Shown: one piece after another, positions 47,504-59,417 of the stretch
How the letters are laid out: each line of letters starts with the position of its first letter
Numbering within the stretch: position 1 is the first letter of the stretch
From: Coleophoma eucalyptorum
Taxonomy: Eukaryota > Ascomycota > Leotiomycetes > Helotiales > Dermateaceae
Length of the DNA stretch: 64,000 nt
Assembly (NCBI GenBank): GCA_026120035.1
Contig: JALRME010000008.1
Location: forward strand, 496,001 to 560,000
Reading direction: 5' to 3'
Notes under the pieces: generated by a model
Told to the model about the DNA's origin: nothing
Databases searched by the model: none
What the model saw: only the letters and a program-made list of their open reading frames with translations
Made by a program: the position numbers and the translations under genes

Positions 47504-47755
47504 ATGCCTGAATATGTCATTGACTGCGATCGCTCTGGCTACATCAACCAAGCTAATCTTGCACGTATCATCCTGAGGGTGTTTGGCCTGACCAAAGGGG
47601 AAGCTAAACTGCGCGTAAGTTTTCCCCTGCCCATAGCTCGTTCTCAGCAGACTTGAGAGCAACGACAGTCTAACCAACTGGAATACATACAGATGGAAAA
47701 TGATCGCTGGGTCTACACAGCTCCGCATGCTCTCACGTCTATGCAGATTGAGTAA
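47504..47755 (+). CDS. tiny two-exon protein, unknown
   Basis: Exons 47504-47614 and 47693-47755 join in frame across a 78-bp GTAAGT...CAG intron to give 57 residues: MPEYVIDCDRSGYINQANLA, then ILRVFGLTKGEAKLR and a short Trp/Tyr-containing tail ending SMQIE. The stop overlaps a second potential donor (GAGTAAGT), so the protein could be longer. I do not recognise a family; the codon use and clean intron make it credible. Confidence 0.45.
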
Positions 47756-48323
47756 GTCCCAGGCTTTCATACAGGACATTTTAGATTATTCCCTACCACT
47801 ATGCTTTAGTTTCTGAAAGCCCAAATTGTGAACAGGAGGGATGACTAACGGCTTCACAGGGAGAGCAAGTCAGACACAAGGCAGAATTGAAGTCCGAGAA
47901 CGCCATTATCAATGATAACCTGCTTGGCAAGACTGGACGAAAACATGCAAAACTTAGATAGCCAGTAAATGGGCAGTTTCTTTTGGACATGAGACTCAGA
48001 ACTAGGTTAAAACTAGCACATATCCAACGAGTACCCAACTTCTTACGCATGATAGCGGTGGCTGTACCTTTTGTGCTCATGTGTACCCCCTCAGCCTGGA
48101 TTTGACTTCGCACCTGCACATCGCTGTAAAAGCAGCGTTTTCGCACCCCAGCCGCATACGGCAGCTCGATATTAAAAAATGAGTTAAATTCTCTCTCTGC
48201 TTTTCAGCAGCCCATATCGCCAAGTTCAAATTCTAGAAAAAGTTAAGTCTTTCATCATTTCGTTTCAACAAACCTGAAGCAAGGTATTGCGGTCTTATTG
48301 TCTTCCTGGTGTCACTGCTACTG
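47756..48323. other. intergenic region
   Basis: Promoter region of the CorA-like gene; minus-strand frames here show no domain. Confidence 0.45.
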
Positions 48324-50289
48324 ATGTCGTCCGATCTGGAGAAATCGCTCCCTCTATGTACAACACAAGAAATCAGTTCACCGACAATTCCTGCAACGAC
48401 ACTAGACAGTGAGACTGGGGAATATAATATATATGATTCGCTGAAGGATCGAGTGAGAGGGGCCGCTGTTTCTTTACATGATGGCACTGTAAATGTTCAG
48501 GTCACAGATGTTAATTGTAAGTTCTGATCCAGGTGTGTATTTTTTCGTGGTAGATTTGAGACTCGAGGCTTATGTTGGACTCTTCTTCTAGTAATAACAA
48601 AAAGTACCCGGAGTTCTTATTGCTCAACTAAATTTGAAGATGAGAATGTACTCTTGACTTATTTTAAGCAGAACAGGACGCCTTTTGCGAGAACAGTGTA
48701 AGCTTTTACCCACAGCAAATTTGTTTTTAATTCTCCCAATAATCTCAATCTGTAATTTTTTCTCCATTTGACTTGCTGTTATACCTAAAACTTATACGTA
48801 TTAACAAGAGTACTATAGCGAAATATGTGCCACAAGTTCCGTCTCTCCCCTCCACACAACACAATCATGTCTTGAAAACATCCTCTCACAACACTCAATG
48901 CCTCAATCTTTCTGGGACACCGTTGCATCTTTCCGTTCAAAGCCCGGAAATGCAGATGCTGGATTTGGTGCCATGGTTACAAAGCACAATAATGGTAATA
49001 CTATTGGTAAGGTGTCTTTCTCATTCTCTCCCTAGATTCTCGCCCTCTGGATAATAGAGTAGGACCTCGGTTATAAGTCTAACAGAATACAGTAGATATG
49101 CAATACACCTTAGTTTATGCAGAAGAAACAAGAACTCCGACAACACCTTGGACCCTCCGGCAAATCGGCGTATTCAATCGAGTTGTCTCTCCTTGCAAGC
49201 ACAAAGCCGCCACAACAACCCAAGATCAAAATGAAGATCAAAACGGAGAGCCAAATCTCATCTTCATTCTACACCCTATGAAAAACTCCCTCCTCCAAAA
49301 ACGTCTCCTCAACGCTCAAAAAGCCCAATCTAAATCCAAACACCCCAGCAATCAATCCCACCAGCCATTTTTCACTCTCCACCTTCTTATCCTATCAACC
49401 TACTTGCCTGCCTGGCGCTTCTATCTCTCACACCTGAACGACAAAATGGAATCTACAGCCAATGTAGCCCTCACACTCGAATTTTCGGAAATATATCACT
49501 ATGTAGAAGGTTATAAACAGTTGCGAGAATTGAAACACTTGGAGGACAAAGTTCTTCCCCTGACAGCCCGATTCCAAACTACACTCTCGACAGTGCGGAC
49601 ATTAATAGAGCTGTGTGATATATTTAATAAGAAAGGGTGGTGTGAGAAGGAGGCGCACCAAGAAATGCAAGATGAGTTGAGGGCTTATGAGACCCAATTA
49701 AATGGGCATATTATTACTGTTGCAGTATTACAGAGGAGGTGTAATGGCATTTTGAATTTGGTGAGTCAGATTGTAACTTTTTCATCTGAGAAGTACTTGG
49801 AAGCTCTGACAGCTTACATTGTCTACGTGTGTAGCTAAGTGTGGCCCTCTCTCTCAAGAACCAGGAAACCTCCGTTGAAATAAATGGACATATGCTTGAA
49901 CTCACAAAAGACACCGTAGACGACAGCGCCACCGTCCGTGTGGTCACCATCGTAACCCTCATTTATTTACCTGCTAGTTTCGTTTGTGTAAGCTCTGCCT
50001 TTTCGCTTGTTCCTTCTTCTGTTCCATTCTCTTCCATTCTAGAAAAAAAAAACATCAGTAACAGCTATTTGCAACATAGTCTTTCCTAGGCATGAACCTG
50101 TTCACCTATGGCAGCGACCCAGATAATGCGGGCTTCACAATCTCCAAACAGTTCTGGGTGTTCGTCCTGATCACAATACCACTAACGGCTATTACAGTGG
50201 GCACCTGGTTTGTGGCTTCAAAAAAAAACCGGAAGTTGAGAGAAGAGCAGAAAAGAAGGGAATTGAAGGGGAATGGGGAAATTGTTTAA
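48324..50289 (+). CDS. CorA-like Mg2+ transporter family protein
   Basis: Six exons (48324-48516, 48592-48695, 48811-49006, 49096-49760, 49835-49987, 50080-50289) give about 506 residues. The C-terminus has the two-helix CorA end: TM1 VVTIVTLIYLPASFVCSFL directly followed by the pore motif GMN (about 441-443), a short loop, then TM2 FWVFVLITIPLTAITVGTWF and a basic tail. The long N-terminal part is the cytosolic funnel typical of fungal CorA-like proteins, with TPWTLRQIGVFNRV. Family members of this type are widespread in moulds and their ion selectivity is mostly untested. The 48695/48811 junction is the least certain. Tail-to-tail with the kinase. Confidence 0.8.
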
Positions 50290-50588
50290 TGGGTGTGTTA
50301 TTATGAAAATGTTACAGAATATTTATACGTGCGAAAAATGATCTAGAAGTATGCGTAATACTTTTAAGATCTTGGATAGATCGGTATGTAATAAGCGTTT
50401 CGCATTGTAATTCGTATGTGGATTATAATGATATAAGTTATAGATGAACAAAAATCTCCTAATTTACAACATACCTTAACTTATGTATACAAACAAAACA
50501 CCCTGAAATAAGGAAAACAGAAAGGTTTCAACTGCTTTTCTAAATTCATACTACTTAAGACGCTATCTTACACAACGCAACCTAGCAA

Positions 50589-53500
50589 TTAGGATGCGGA
50601 TGTTTTTACATCAAAGAGAATCTCTTGCACTCTCCCGTCCATATGCGCGATCACAACCGTAAATCCAGCCTCACCCCTTGCCCCCTGTTTAACAGCAACT
50701 GTGGACCTCTCCTCTGTCTGAAACCCATATTTTAATTTGCATCTCTTTGTATCATCCCAATCGCCCACCTTGGACCCAAGTCTTGAAACAGAAACATAGG
50801 TACGCCTTACTAGAACAACCATATGTTCATTCGGCGCCACAACAACAGCTTTCAAGTTTGAAATTTTTGTTCGTTTAGCGGAATCGACATCAGTGGGGCT
50901 GCGGATTACGGAAAGGAAATCATCATCTTCCCAGAATATGTAGGCACGCGATTTAGGGTAAGGAATAATGCCTTTGACGAGGGTCTTGGTTTTGTCCGAA
51001 TCTTTCTAAAGAATAGCGTGATATGTTAGGAATACGGAAATAATCTTTACGGAAGTACGGGTGAGCAATATAAGGTACTGATTGTAGAGGAGTAAGAAAC
51101 CTACGAATGCATGCTTAAAGTATATACTATTTTTTAAGTTTTGGGTATCCCAGACATAGACAAATTGGTTGCTGTTTTTTTTGGTCCAGGTGAAGCACCA
51201 GTCACCACTGACGCCGAAACAGACCCGGTGGATTTCGCCTTGTATAGCTTCATCACCTTTAGGGCCTTTCGCAAGGAGATCTGGTCCACTATGTGAAGTT
51301 AGTTTGCCGTATAGTAAAGGAATCCTAGGGACTAGCCTTGGTTTATCTAATTTCAGTGCTTCATCGTATACATAAGCCACTTTTCCAAATGCTGATATTT
51401 CCATCGAATTGAATGGGCGATTTGAAATTAATGGTTCTTCAAGATCACAAAATATTGTGCTTTGCTGAGCCACGGTAATACGGTACCTTGCAAACTAAAC
51501 CAAATGTGTGAACACATGCATCAACTAAAAAGGAAGCAGTTTGGAGGACACACCACATCATAATTTCTCGGCTTTTTCACCGTTCCTTTCAAAACTAGAT
51601 AATCGTCTACAACTCTTGCTTCTATCCATTTCATATTCTCCGTCCCTGAATCTGGAGGTTGCAGGACCTCACACTTGTTAGGCTTGTGGTTCGTCGAATA
51701 TAAGTAAACTTGACTTTCGGACATTAGAACAAGTCTTGTACCAGTTGGCGAGATAAAAACTCTTTTATTCCTCCTTGGTGCTGAGTATGGATAATCTTTA
51801 GATGTTGGTTTCATTAAACTGTCAAGCGAACATGTGTTTGAAGTAATACTTCGTGCTAATGTCTGTGATGATGGACGTCTTACATCTGAATTTTTTGAAT
51901 TCACAAAGTCGACACTTGCGTTTGACAAAGGTGTCGGTGGAGGCGATGGTAAATGCCCTTGCGTTGAATACGACATCGAGGATCCTGAGAGATGTAGCTT
52001 AGACAATTCCAAGGAATCTGCTGAGCGCGGTTTGGGTAGAGACACACTCATTGATGGTGTGCCTGAACCTAGCACCTCGTGACATGTACGAGAGTCGATA
52101 GAGCCGCTTGTGAGACAAGGACAGGTTTCGCTGGTTGACTTTGAATGATGTAAACTAGTCTCAGCTTGAACTCCGGACTCGCCATAAGTCTTGAGTGCTG
52201 TTCGGCAGGATATATTATCATTGGCCAGGTTCGCTTTTGGGATTCGACGTAAAATCGTATTCAGCCCATTGTAAACTTGATAGGCTTCAGGCCTACTACG
52301 AGCATCGTTTGGATTAAGCATCCTTAGAATAAGGTCCTTAGCTGTGAGATAGTCTAACGCCTTAGTCTCCGAACTACCCATACTGTTGTATGTTGGCAAC
52401 TTATCTAGGAACTCATGCACGTGTGGGTTGATCATGTACTGTGAGTCGGATGACTTTACATAGAAATAGTCATCGCCTGCTCCTCCTGCTGCATCACGTC
52501 TTCCTTTGTCGAAGTCGTTTAACTCCTGTCGGTGCCCAAGTCCGAAAGCAAATACTCTTGTCAAGATACAGCCGTAAGAGTAAATGTCGCTTTTTCGACC
52601 AATGTTTTTCTTGCCTTCATTGTGGTTGACTTCGGGCGCTTGATATGTTCCTGCGCCCCTCTTCGCATTTGTTTGGGCCGAATTCGTCATCATTCCAACA
52701 GTTTTTAGTGCTTTGATTCCATCCTTTTCTTTACCTGCTAAAAAAAAGGGGCTTTCTCGAATGGTTGAAATCCCGAAGTCCGTGATACGCCATATTCCAA
52801 CAGGATGTTTATCGTCTAGAAATACAAGTATATTGTCGGGTTTCAGGTCCATATGACAACATGCTAACTGTTGACTACCACTAGATGTTGGAATCTTGAT
52901 GCGCTCGTGTAAAAAGTCCAGAGCATCTGCAAGATATGAGGCCTCTGAAATCAGATTGGCCATAGTGGTCCTAAATCCTGTGGTACTTTCGGTGAGAAAC
53001 ATTTCCAAATCCATCTCGGCAAGATGCGAGAGAATGTAGCATTGATTTCCTAAAGAGACGATGGCTAAGAATGATAATATGTGTTTAGGCTTTTCCAGCG
53101 CATCTCGAATAGTAGTGATGTTTTTGATTTCTTCCTTGAAAGAATGCTCAAACTTGAATATCTTAACAGCTACCCAATATTCTTCCTACACTACAATCAG
53201 CACCTAGTTTATGTTAAGGCTAATGGAAAGCTCACATTATTGAGAGGCTTTCCCGGGGCCACCTGTTCGAGTTGTTGACATGCCACTACTGCCTTGAACA
53301 CAGTTCCATACCCGCCAGTTTTGATTTCACTCTTCTGATACAGAGGAAGTCTGATGCCATTCTCGAGCATGTTGTGTGTATCAGCTTTGATGCAAACCGG
53401 AATGAATTTGAATTGATGTTCCTTGAACTTATGCTTCAATGCCGGCTTCAGAAATTCGCTATTGTCCAGTTCGTTCCTGAAAGGCAACTTTCTATCCGAA

Positions 53501-53886
53501 CGAATTGGCTCATCATTTTCATCGCGAAAATCCCAGAAGATACCTTTGAAACGCTGGAATGTGTACCATCCGGTCCATCCGATGTCAAACAGGATGCAGA
53601 TAACCTTCTTAAAGTGCTTTTTGGCGTAATCAATTTCTCGCAAGACAGTAGCCTTGTCGGAATCATGGTGGATGATATCTGTAATCTCGAGAAACTGCTT
53701 AAGACGCTCAGTTGTCCATATGGTCAGAATACTGGCTTCTGAAAGAAATGGACCATTCATAGTGTTTTTATCAATGGTTCTGGCGTCGATCTCGTCGGTG
53801 ATTTCCATTTGCAGAGCCAAAATCTCATTGTGCCATTGTAATGTTGCTGCTTCTGATCCTCCCCTCTCTCTTTCGTTTGGAGCCAT
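50589..53886 (-). CDS. large protein-kinase-domain protein with C-terminal beta-rich region
   Basis: Four exons (53886-53236, 53185-51554, 51494-51105, 51005-50589) give 1029 residues. An N-terminal helical region (1-185) of a type seen before fungal kinases precedes a Ser/Thr-kinase domain: glycine loop GGYGTVF (about 191), catalytic Lys in WVAVKIF (225), HMDLKPDN with Asp near 330 in place of HRD, DFG near 353, and QAPE near 402. Then a Ser/Pro-rich linker, then a beta-rich tail (RVFISPTGTRLVLMSESQVYLYS, GEIHRVCFGVSGDWCFTW) like WD or propeller blades. HMD instead of HRD lowers nothing essential but is typical of non-RD kinases used in immune-like signalling. Start could instead be at 53946; an intron-like stretch lies between. 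Confidence 0.8.
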
Positions 53887-55458
53887 CTGCCTAATAGTTA
53901 AGTGCTGTGATTGGGGCCTCTTCCTTACCTTTGTCACATCCACCATTGTATGGTAGGCATTCGGTTGATTGAATGGTAACGTGGAAGAGAAAGACACATT
54001 TGGTAATGTCTTGAGCACTGAGTGTTATTAAACTTGGGACTATCTTCAAAACTGTGACCAGACAACAAAAGTACAAGGTGGTAACAGAAGGCATTCAAGG
54101 AGCCGCAAGGCTGACGACCATTGAGCATTTAAGGCGCTGGTCGAGACCGAGGCGTTCTGATTAAAGCGGCAACATTTGGGGAAGGTAGATAATCAGCCCT
54201 GCAATACATGTACCGCCACTATTGTATGGCTAAGCGGATGTGGAATGCGATCCCATGCGTGTCAATCTTGGCAGGCCGTGCTCAAAGTGCAATATGGTTG
54301 CGGAAAAACTAAAACAAGACTTTCTCAAGCTGACACTGATATCGAGCTGTGGGACTCCAGAGGAGGGTGCTAAGGAAAGTCTTAATATGACTATTCCAAT
54401 TCAGCGAAGCCAAATAGGCATCTGGCTGTTTTTATTTAAATTCATTTGTTAGTATATCCACCATTAAATCTAAATTTGAATTCGCCCACGAGTAAGTGAC
54501 TAAAATACAGTAACCTAGGTAATGATGAAGGCCATGAGCACTGGACAAGCTGCTTGCAGCTCGCGTACCCCTTACTGCGTAGAACTTTGTCACCCGCATA
54601 CCCCGGCAAACCTACAAGCAACCACATAATGAGAGCCCTGAAAAGATCTACGATAACTTGGTAATGACCCATTTGTAGTGATCTTTTGATGTATATCAAA
54701 CAACCTTGTACTTCTTAATTCCGATGCGTGCAACTACTAGGCAAGCAGGTCCTCTATTATTCTAATTGTAAATATAAAATACACCCATCCCTTAGCTAAC
54801 TGTTATATACTGAGTCGTACTGTATAGCATTGAGTATTGTAAACTTTTCTTTTCTATATTATAAGTACTACACGTTAATTAAGAAGCTCGGTAGAGTATC
54901 TAAGCTGATGGGGTTAGATTGTTATCTTATAAAGTGTCGTATAGTGATTATTTGACCATGTGATGTGGTCATTATGTGATGTTGGTTGTTCTTGTGACAC
55001 TAACTTATAGGATGACACAGATGTTTAACAGAAACTAATTAATCAGCAGAGGATAATATCTGATCTGTACAGGAACTCGGCGTCGTGTACAACGTAGTAA
55101 CCTTAACTTATTGATTGCTGGTCGTTGTGATTGTTTCTTGAACTGTGACTATAATAATTTGGACGCTCGTGATTGAGAATTCCGCTCCGGATTAAATTGT
55201 ATATAGTAAGTACATTTGGGAGGATTATAATTGTCGGACAGAAAATATCCTAGATTTAAACCTCATCCTCCATAAACGCAGACACCATAACTTCTCTTGT
55301 ATATGGTGCTCGGGTCTGGCCATTGGATATGATATGTTGAGCCCCAGCATACGCCCTAAAAGATTTTAAAGGATTAGAGAGGAGATTAATATAATGACTG
55401 GGCACTTGACCTACTCTCTTCCTATAACTGCAGAGAAAACTAGTTGTATAGCCTCGAA
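53887..55458. other. intergenic region
   Basis: AT-rich 1.6 kb. The first 60 bp hold an in-frame extension of the kinase and an intron-like GTAAGG...CTTAACTATTAG segment. No other gene recognised. Confidence 0.5.
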
Positions 55459-56960
55459 TTATCTTTTACTATGGACCATGTATTCTAAGATTTTTGTTGT
55501 GGAGGTGAGGTGATGTAATAGCTTACTAAAAAATGCAGTTGTTACAATAGTTGGTATAAGTATAGTGGGCAGCCCATCACAGCCCAGACTGGTGGTAACT
55601 GTCCAAATACTATCGGTAGACTTGATTATTTCGTTTATAATGGTTATTGAAGCTGGTAACATCCCGGCTACTGAGAGTAGTGATATTGTCAAGAATGATG
55701 ATATAATTGTAGATAATGGCAAGTCAGATTCGGTCGACGTTTGCGGGAATGAAATTGAATGAGATTTTTCTGTTGTGCTTCGAGAGACCAGTTGACAAAG
55801 ATCGTATAAGTAAATAGATATTGATAATGAGGAAAAATTAAACTTGATAAAGTCGAAACAGAAGAGGTAAAACTTGAATTTAAATCGACGAAATTGAAGT
55901 GGATATAGAAGGATTAAAAGTGGAGGAACTGAAACTAGAACTAGAAGAATCTATGCTTAACGCGAAATAGGTAGACTTAGAGTCGACAAAGTGGGACTGT
56001 AGTAGAAATATATCGGCGTTAGACGAAAAACTCGAACTTGTAGTAATAGGTAACTATGAAACTGAAAATGTTATTGAAGTACTAAACTTAAGACTCGATG
56101 AGCTTGTAAATATATGTGATTCGGTAATTTATTCAGTAATAGAGAAGTCATTGATGTACTAGATCCCGTACTCGTGGTGGAAGTACCAGATCTTTACGTG
56201 TATGAAGTATTCTAGCTTTAAGGACTTAAACCCAACGAAGCGGGTTTCGAAGCAAAGGCATCTGATATATCAGTTGTAGAGGAACTCGAACTCGTATTCA
56301 TAACCGACTGCGAAATTGAAGAAGTTGTAGGAGTACTAGACTTGAGACTCGATGAGTTTGTAATGTTTAATTCGGTGGTGATTCAGTACTAGAAGTCGTT
56401 GATGTACTAGATCTCGTACTCGTAACGGATGTATCAGATATTTCCGTGCTCGACTTACTTGGACTACACGGAGACTTGAAGTTATATTAGTAGTCGGACA
56501 AGGCGCGTCTGAGAAGGACAGTATTGAAAGTTTGATGCATCCGTCTCCATTGCCGTATTTTTCATCTCAAATATCGTTTTCGTAGTCGTTAAGCCAGGTG
56601 TTGGTGTTCCGGTGACAAAACTAGTGGATGTTAAAGCCACTGTCATCGTCACCGTAGTATACTACGGTTGTGGCGTAATGGAGTTGTAAACTCGCTGTGC
56701 GGCATCGTAGTGACCCGCCCCTTTATAGACAGAATAGGAGGCTATCTAAAGGTGGATTTTCGCATGGCTAATATTTATTTCTTTGATAGTGCATAACACA
56801 TCACATATAATGCTGGAATTAATCCCCGTTAACCGTGTGTTGCAGGAGAAGAAGGTAGGAACGGCTGTCTGGCCGATGAGTACATTTCTGAACGCGAGTA
56901 ATACGTTGTTATCGAATGAACAAGCGCAAATACTAACACCGATATATAATGTACAGCCAG
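55459..56960 (-). pseudogene. decayed Ser/Thr-rich surface glycoprotein gene
   Basis: Read on the minus strand, the region is a run of Ser/Thr-rich fragments broken by many stops and shifts: TTVTMTVALTSTSFVTGTPTPG near 56600 (the usual entry of fungal mucin-like or wall proteins), blocks such as TSVTSTRSSTSTTSS near 56420 and SSSSSTTDIS near 56290, and a final open piece at 55722-55459. A possible Cys-containing N-terminal exon (GQTAVPTFFSCN, DVLC) is near 56830. No intact model can be built. A direct repeat inside it is listed as a finding. Confidence 0.55.
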
Positions 56961-57337
56961 TACTGAAGATGGATTAGGCGGGTCAAGCTGCGTGCAAGGT
57001 ATTACTAGGAGAGAAAATTGTTCAGATAAACGGATAAGAAACCTTCCAGGAAATCGAAATAATCAAAAGTAAAACTTCATAGTTCCCATACAAACAATTT
57101 GTTTTCTTCAACGTGAAAACCTAGATGTAAATCTTGACTACGACCGAGAAAAATTTCCCTAAGAGACCTTGTTTCGTATTTTGATTTCAGCCTCTCGGCA
57201 GTTGTACAAAGCTGTTGCAGCAAAAGTCACCCTTCTACTCTGCCCTTTGAATGCTAGGAGCCCATGAATTTGACCATCATTAATCACAACCGCAATCTTT
57301 GCAGGAATAGCGTTCATAATAAATAACTGTTCGATCT
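56961..57337. other. intergenic spacer
   Basis: AT-rich; 3' side of the MFS gene. Nothing recognised. Confidence 0.45.
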
Positions 57338-58802
57338 TTAGATTTTCACGAAAAGTCCCTTTCCAGTGAGATGCCTAGCTATCAAAAGGCCGAATGCTCC
57401 AACAAGAACAAAAGCACCACTCATGTAAATCGAAGGGCCAAAGCCTTTGTAATGTGAAACCAAAACACCGTTAACCGGTGGTCCAATAAGTGCTGCAATA
57501 CCAGTGAATGACATTCCCATGCCAAGATATGTACCGATATTCTGCGGATTCTTAGGCACGCTCGCCAATACAGCAGATATCAAGGAAATGATGGCGCCTG
57601 AGAAGAAGCCATATAGCATCGAGAACACAATAATAGCTGCGCTGGTTGTGATGGCCTGCCAACAGAAAATCAGAATCCCGGTGCATAACGCTGCCGCTGA
57701 AATCATATTGAGGGGCCCAACCTTGTCGGCCATGATTCCTGGTATCACCCGACCGAAGAAGGAAGCGCCGTTAAGGATTGCAATGAGGTAAGAGGAGAGA
57801 GTCTGTGACATCCCGTGATCGACGGCGTAGGTTGGAAGGTAGAAAAAAGGTGTAAACATGCCCAGCATTATAAACCAGGCACTGCAAACTATGCAGATAT
57901 AGAATAATTCAGTAAAGGCTTCTGGGATGAAGAATTGCCCTTTTCGTGGTGGTAATCGAGCACGGATTGCAAAACAGGACGGGAGGAGTACGGCAAGCAT
58001 CAGGAAGCCAATGATACGAATACTCCAACCGAAGCCCAAGGACGTTTTGTAAAGCATACGAGAGAGGGCGATAGGGAAGATAACCCCACCAACAGAAGAA
58101 CCTGCTACAGTTAATCCCATGGCTGTAGCTCGCCTTTTTTGAAAGTAATGCCCACAGGCGGCCATGGCAGGGCCCAAACCCAACCCCATGGCCAAACCAC
58201 CCAAGATTCCTTGACAAAGTATGAAGTGCCAGAGTTTTGTGCAAAGACTTGTCATGAAAACTGAGAAAAGATAGACTATGGTCGGGGGCCAGATAACCTT
58301 CCAATTAGGGTAAGTATAACGCTAGCCGAGACAGACGGAGAGCGCAGTCAACGTACCTTTTCTCCATACCGATCGAATAAAGGACCGCCAAAGAGCATCC
58401 CTCCAAAGAGGAGGCTCATCTGGAGAGAACCAATCCATGCGATGGCAGACTGTGTTTCATGACGAAGCTGGTGCGTCGAGTAATATTCCTGATACACCCT
58501 GCATGCTATTAGCGATATGGAGTCTATACGAGGACAATATCCATGAACTATGGGAAACAGGACAGCTGAAGCCCTTCTTACCCAAAGGCATTTGCATAGC
58601 CAATATTACAGAAAACAACAAAGGACGTGCCTGCAAGGACACACCACGCTCGCAACCCTCCCTCGGGGAAGGGGCCTGGCTGAGTATTCAATGTCGAGGA
58701 GGTTCTTCCAGTTTCTTCAGCTTCTCCATTCTGCGGCAAATACTTCTTCTCCGGTGACGGATTTCGGTCCGAATCTAGCTCTTCCTTATACGTCTCGCAC
58801 AT
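57338..58802 (-). CDS. MFS transporter, monocarboxylate (MCT/SLC16)-like
   Basis: Three exons (58802-58582, 58498-58357, 58297-57338) give 440 residues and 12 membrane segments. The hallmark PEGGLRAWCVLAGTSFVVF before TM1 and NAFGVYQEYY after it are those of the fungal MCT-like group; GPLFDRYGEK and GHYFQKRRATAMGLTVAGSSVGGVIFP follow. Substrates in this group range from monocarboxylates and riboflavin to nicotinate; none can be chosen here. Divergent from the Zn2Cys6 gene and separated by about 615 bp, which suggests local control. Confidence 0.88.
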
Positions 58803-59417
58803 CTTGGTAGGTCCGTCGATAGGCAAATGCTGAATTAGATACAGGTTACGTGCGTACAGAGGATTCTAGGCGAAGACTATTCGAATAGACACAAGGTATG
58901 AGCAACTATAATTATTCAATTGGCGTCGATCCTTGATGAGATAGTCATATTATGCTAAGTAAGAGAAAGAGAATCTCATGGCAGTACTTCCAAGATTCTT
59001 ATATAGTATTTCCTTGTGTTCTCGGACTTTGCTCGTTCACCAATTCATTGGTTTCGCCTGATATTACTCAGCAGCGAGACGGAGATATACCTTTCTTCCC
59101 ATTGGCCAGAGCGGCGTTAATCTCGAGGACCTCAACGCCGGATTGTCCCTTCGTATAAGACTCTTTATGTCCGCTGTTGGTTTTCGAAATGCGGAAATCT
59201 GCTACAAGAGCTCCGTGAACCTAACTACGGGATCGGTTGAATCCATAGTCGCATCATCTCATCCCCGTCACCGCCAAGCGTCTTTGTTATCACCGTCTGC
59301 CACCGTGTTGCTTATCAATTCAACGACTGGATATTTCTCATTCAAGAAGGGCCAAGGGAGATAATAATAAAGAATAAAATAGACTAGCCCCGGTCACGGT
59401 ATATCTACTTCATAGTC
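58803..59417. promoter_or_regulatory. shared divergent promoter, MFS and Zn2Cys6 gene
   Basis: 615 bp between opposite start codons. Contains CGG triplets (for example near 59026, 59062, 59131 and 59184) that could bind a zinc-cluster dimer, but no clear symmetric pair was confirmed by eye. Confidence 0.45.
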
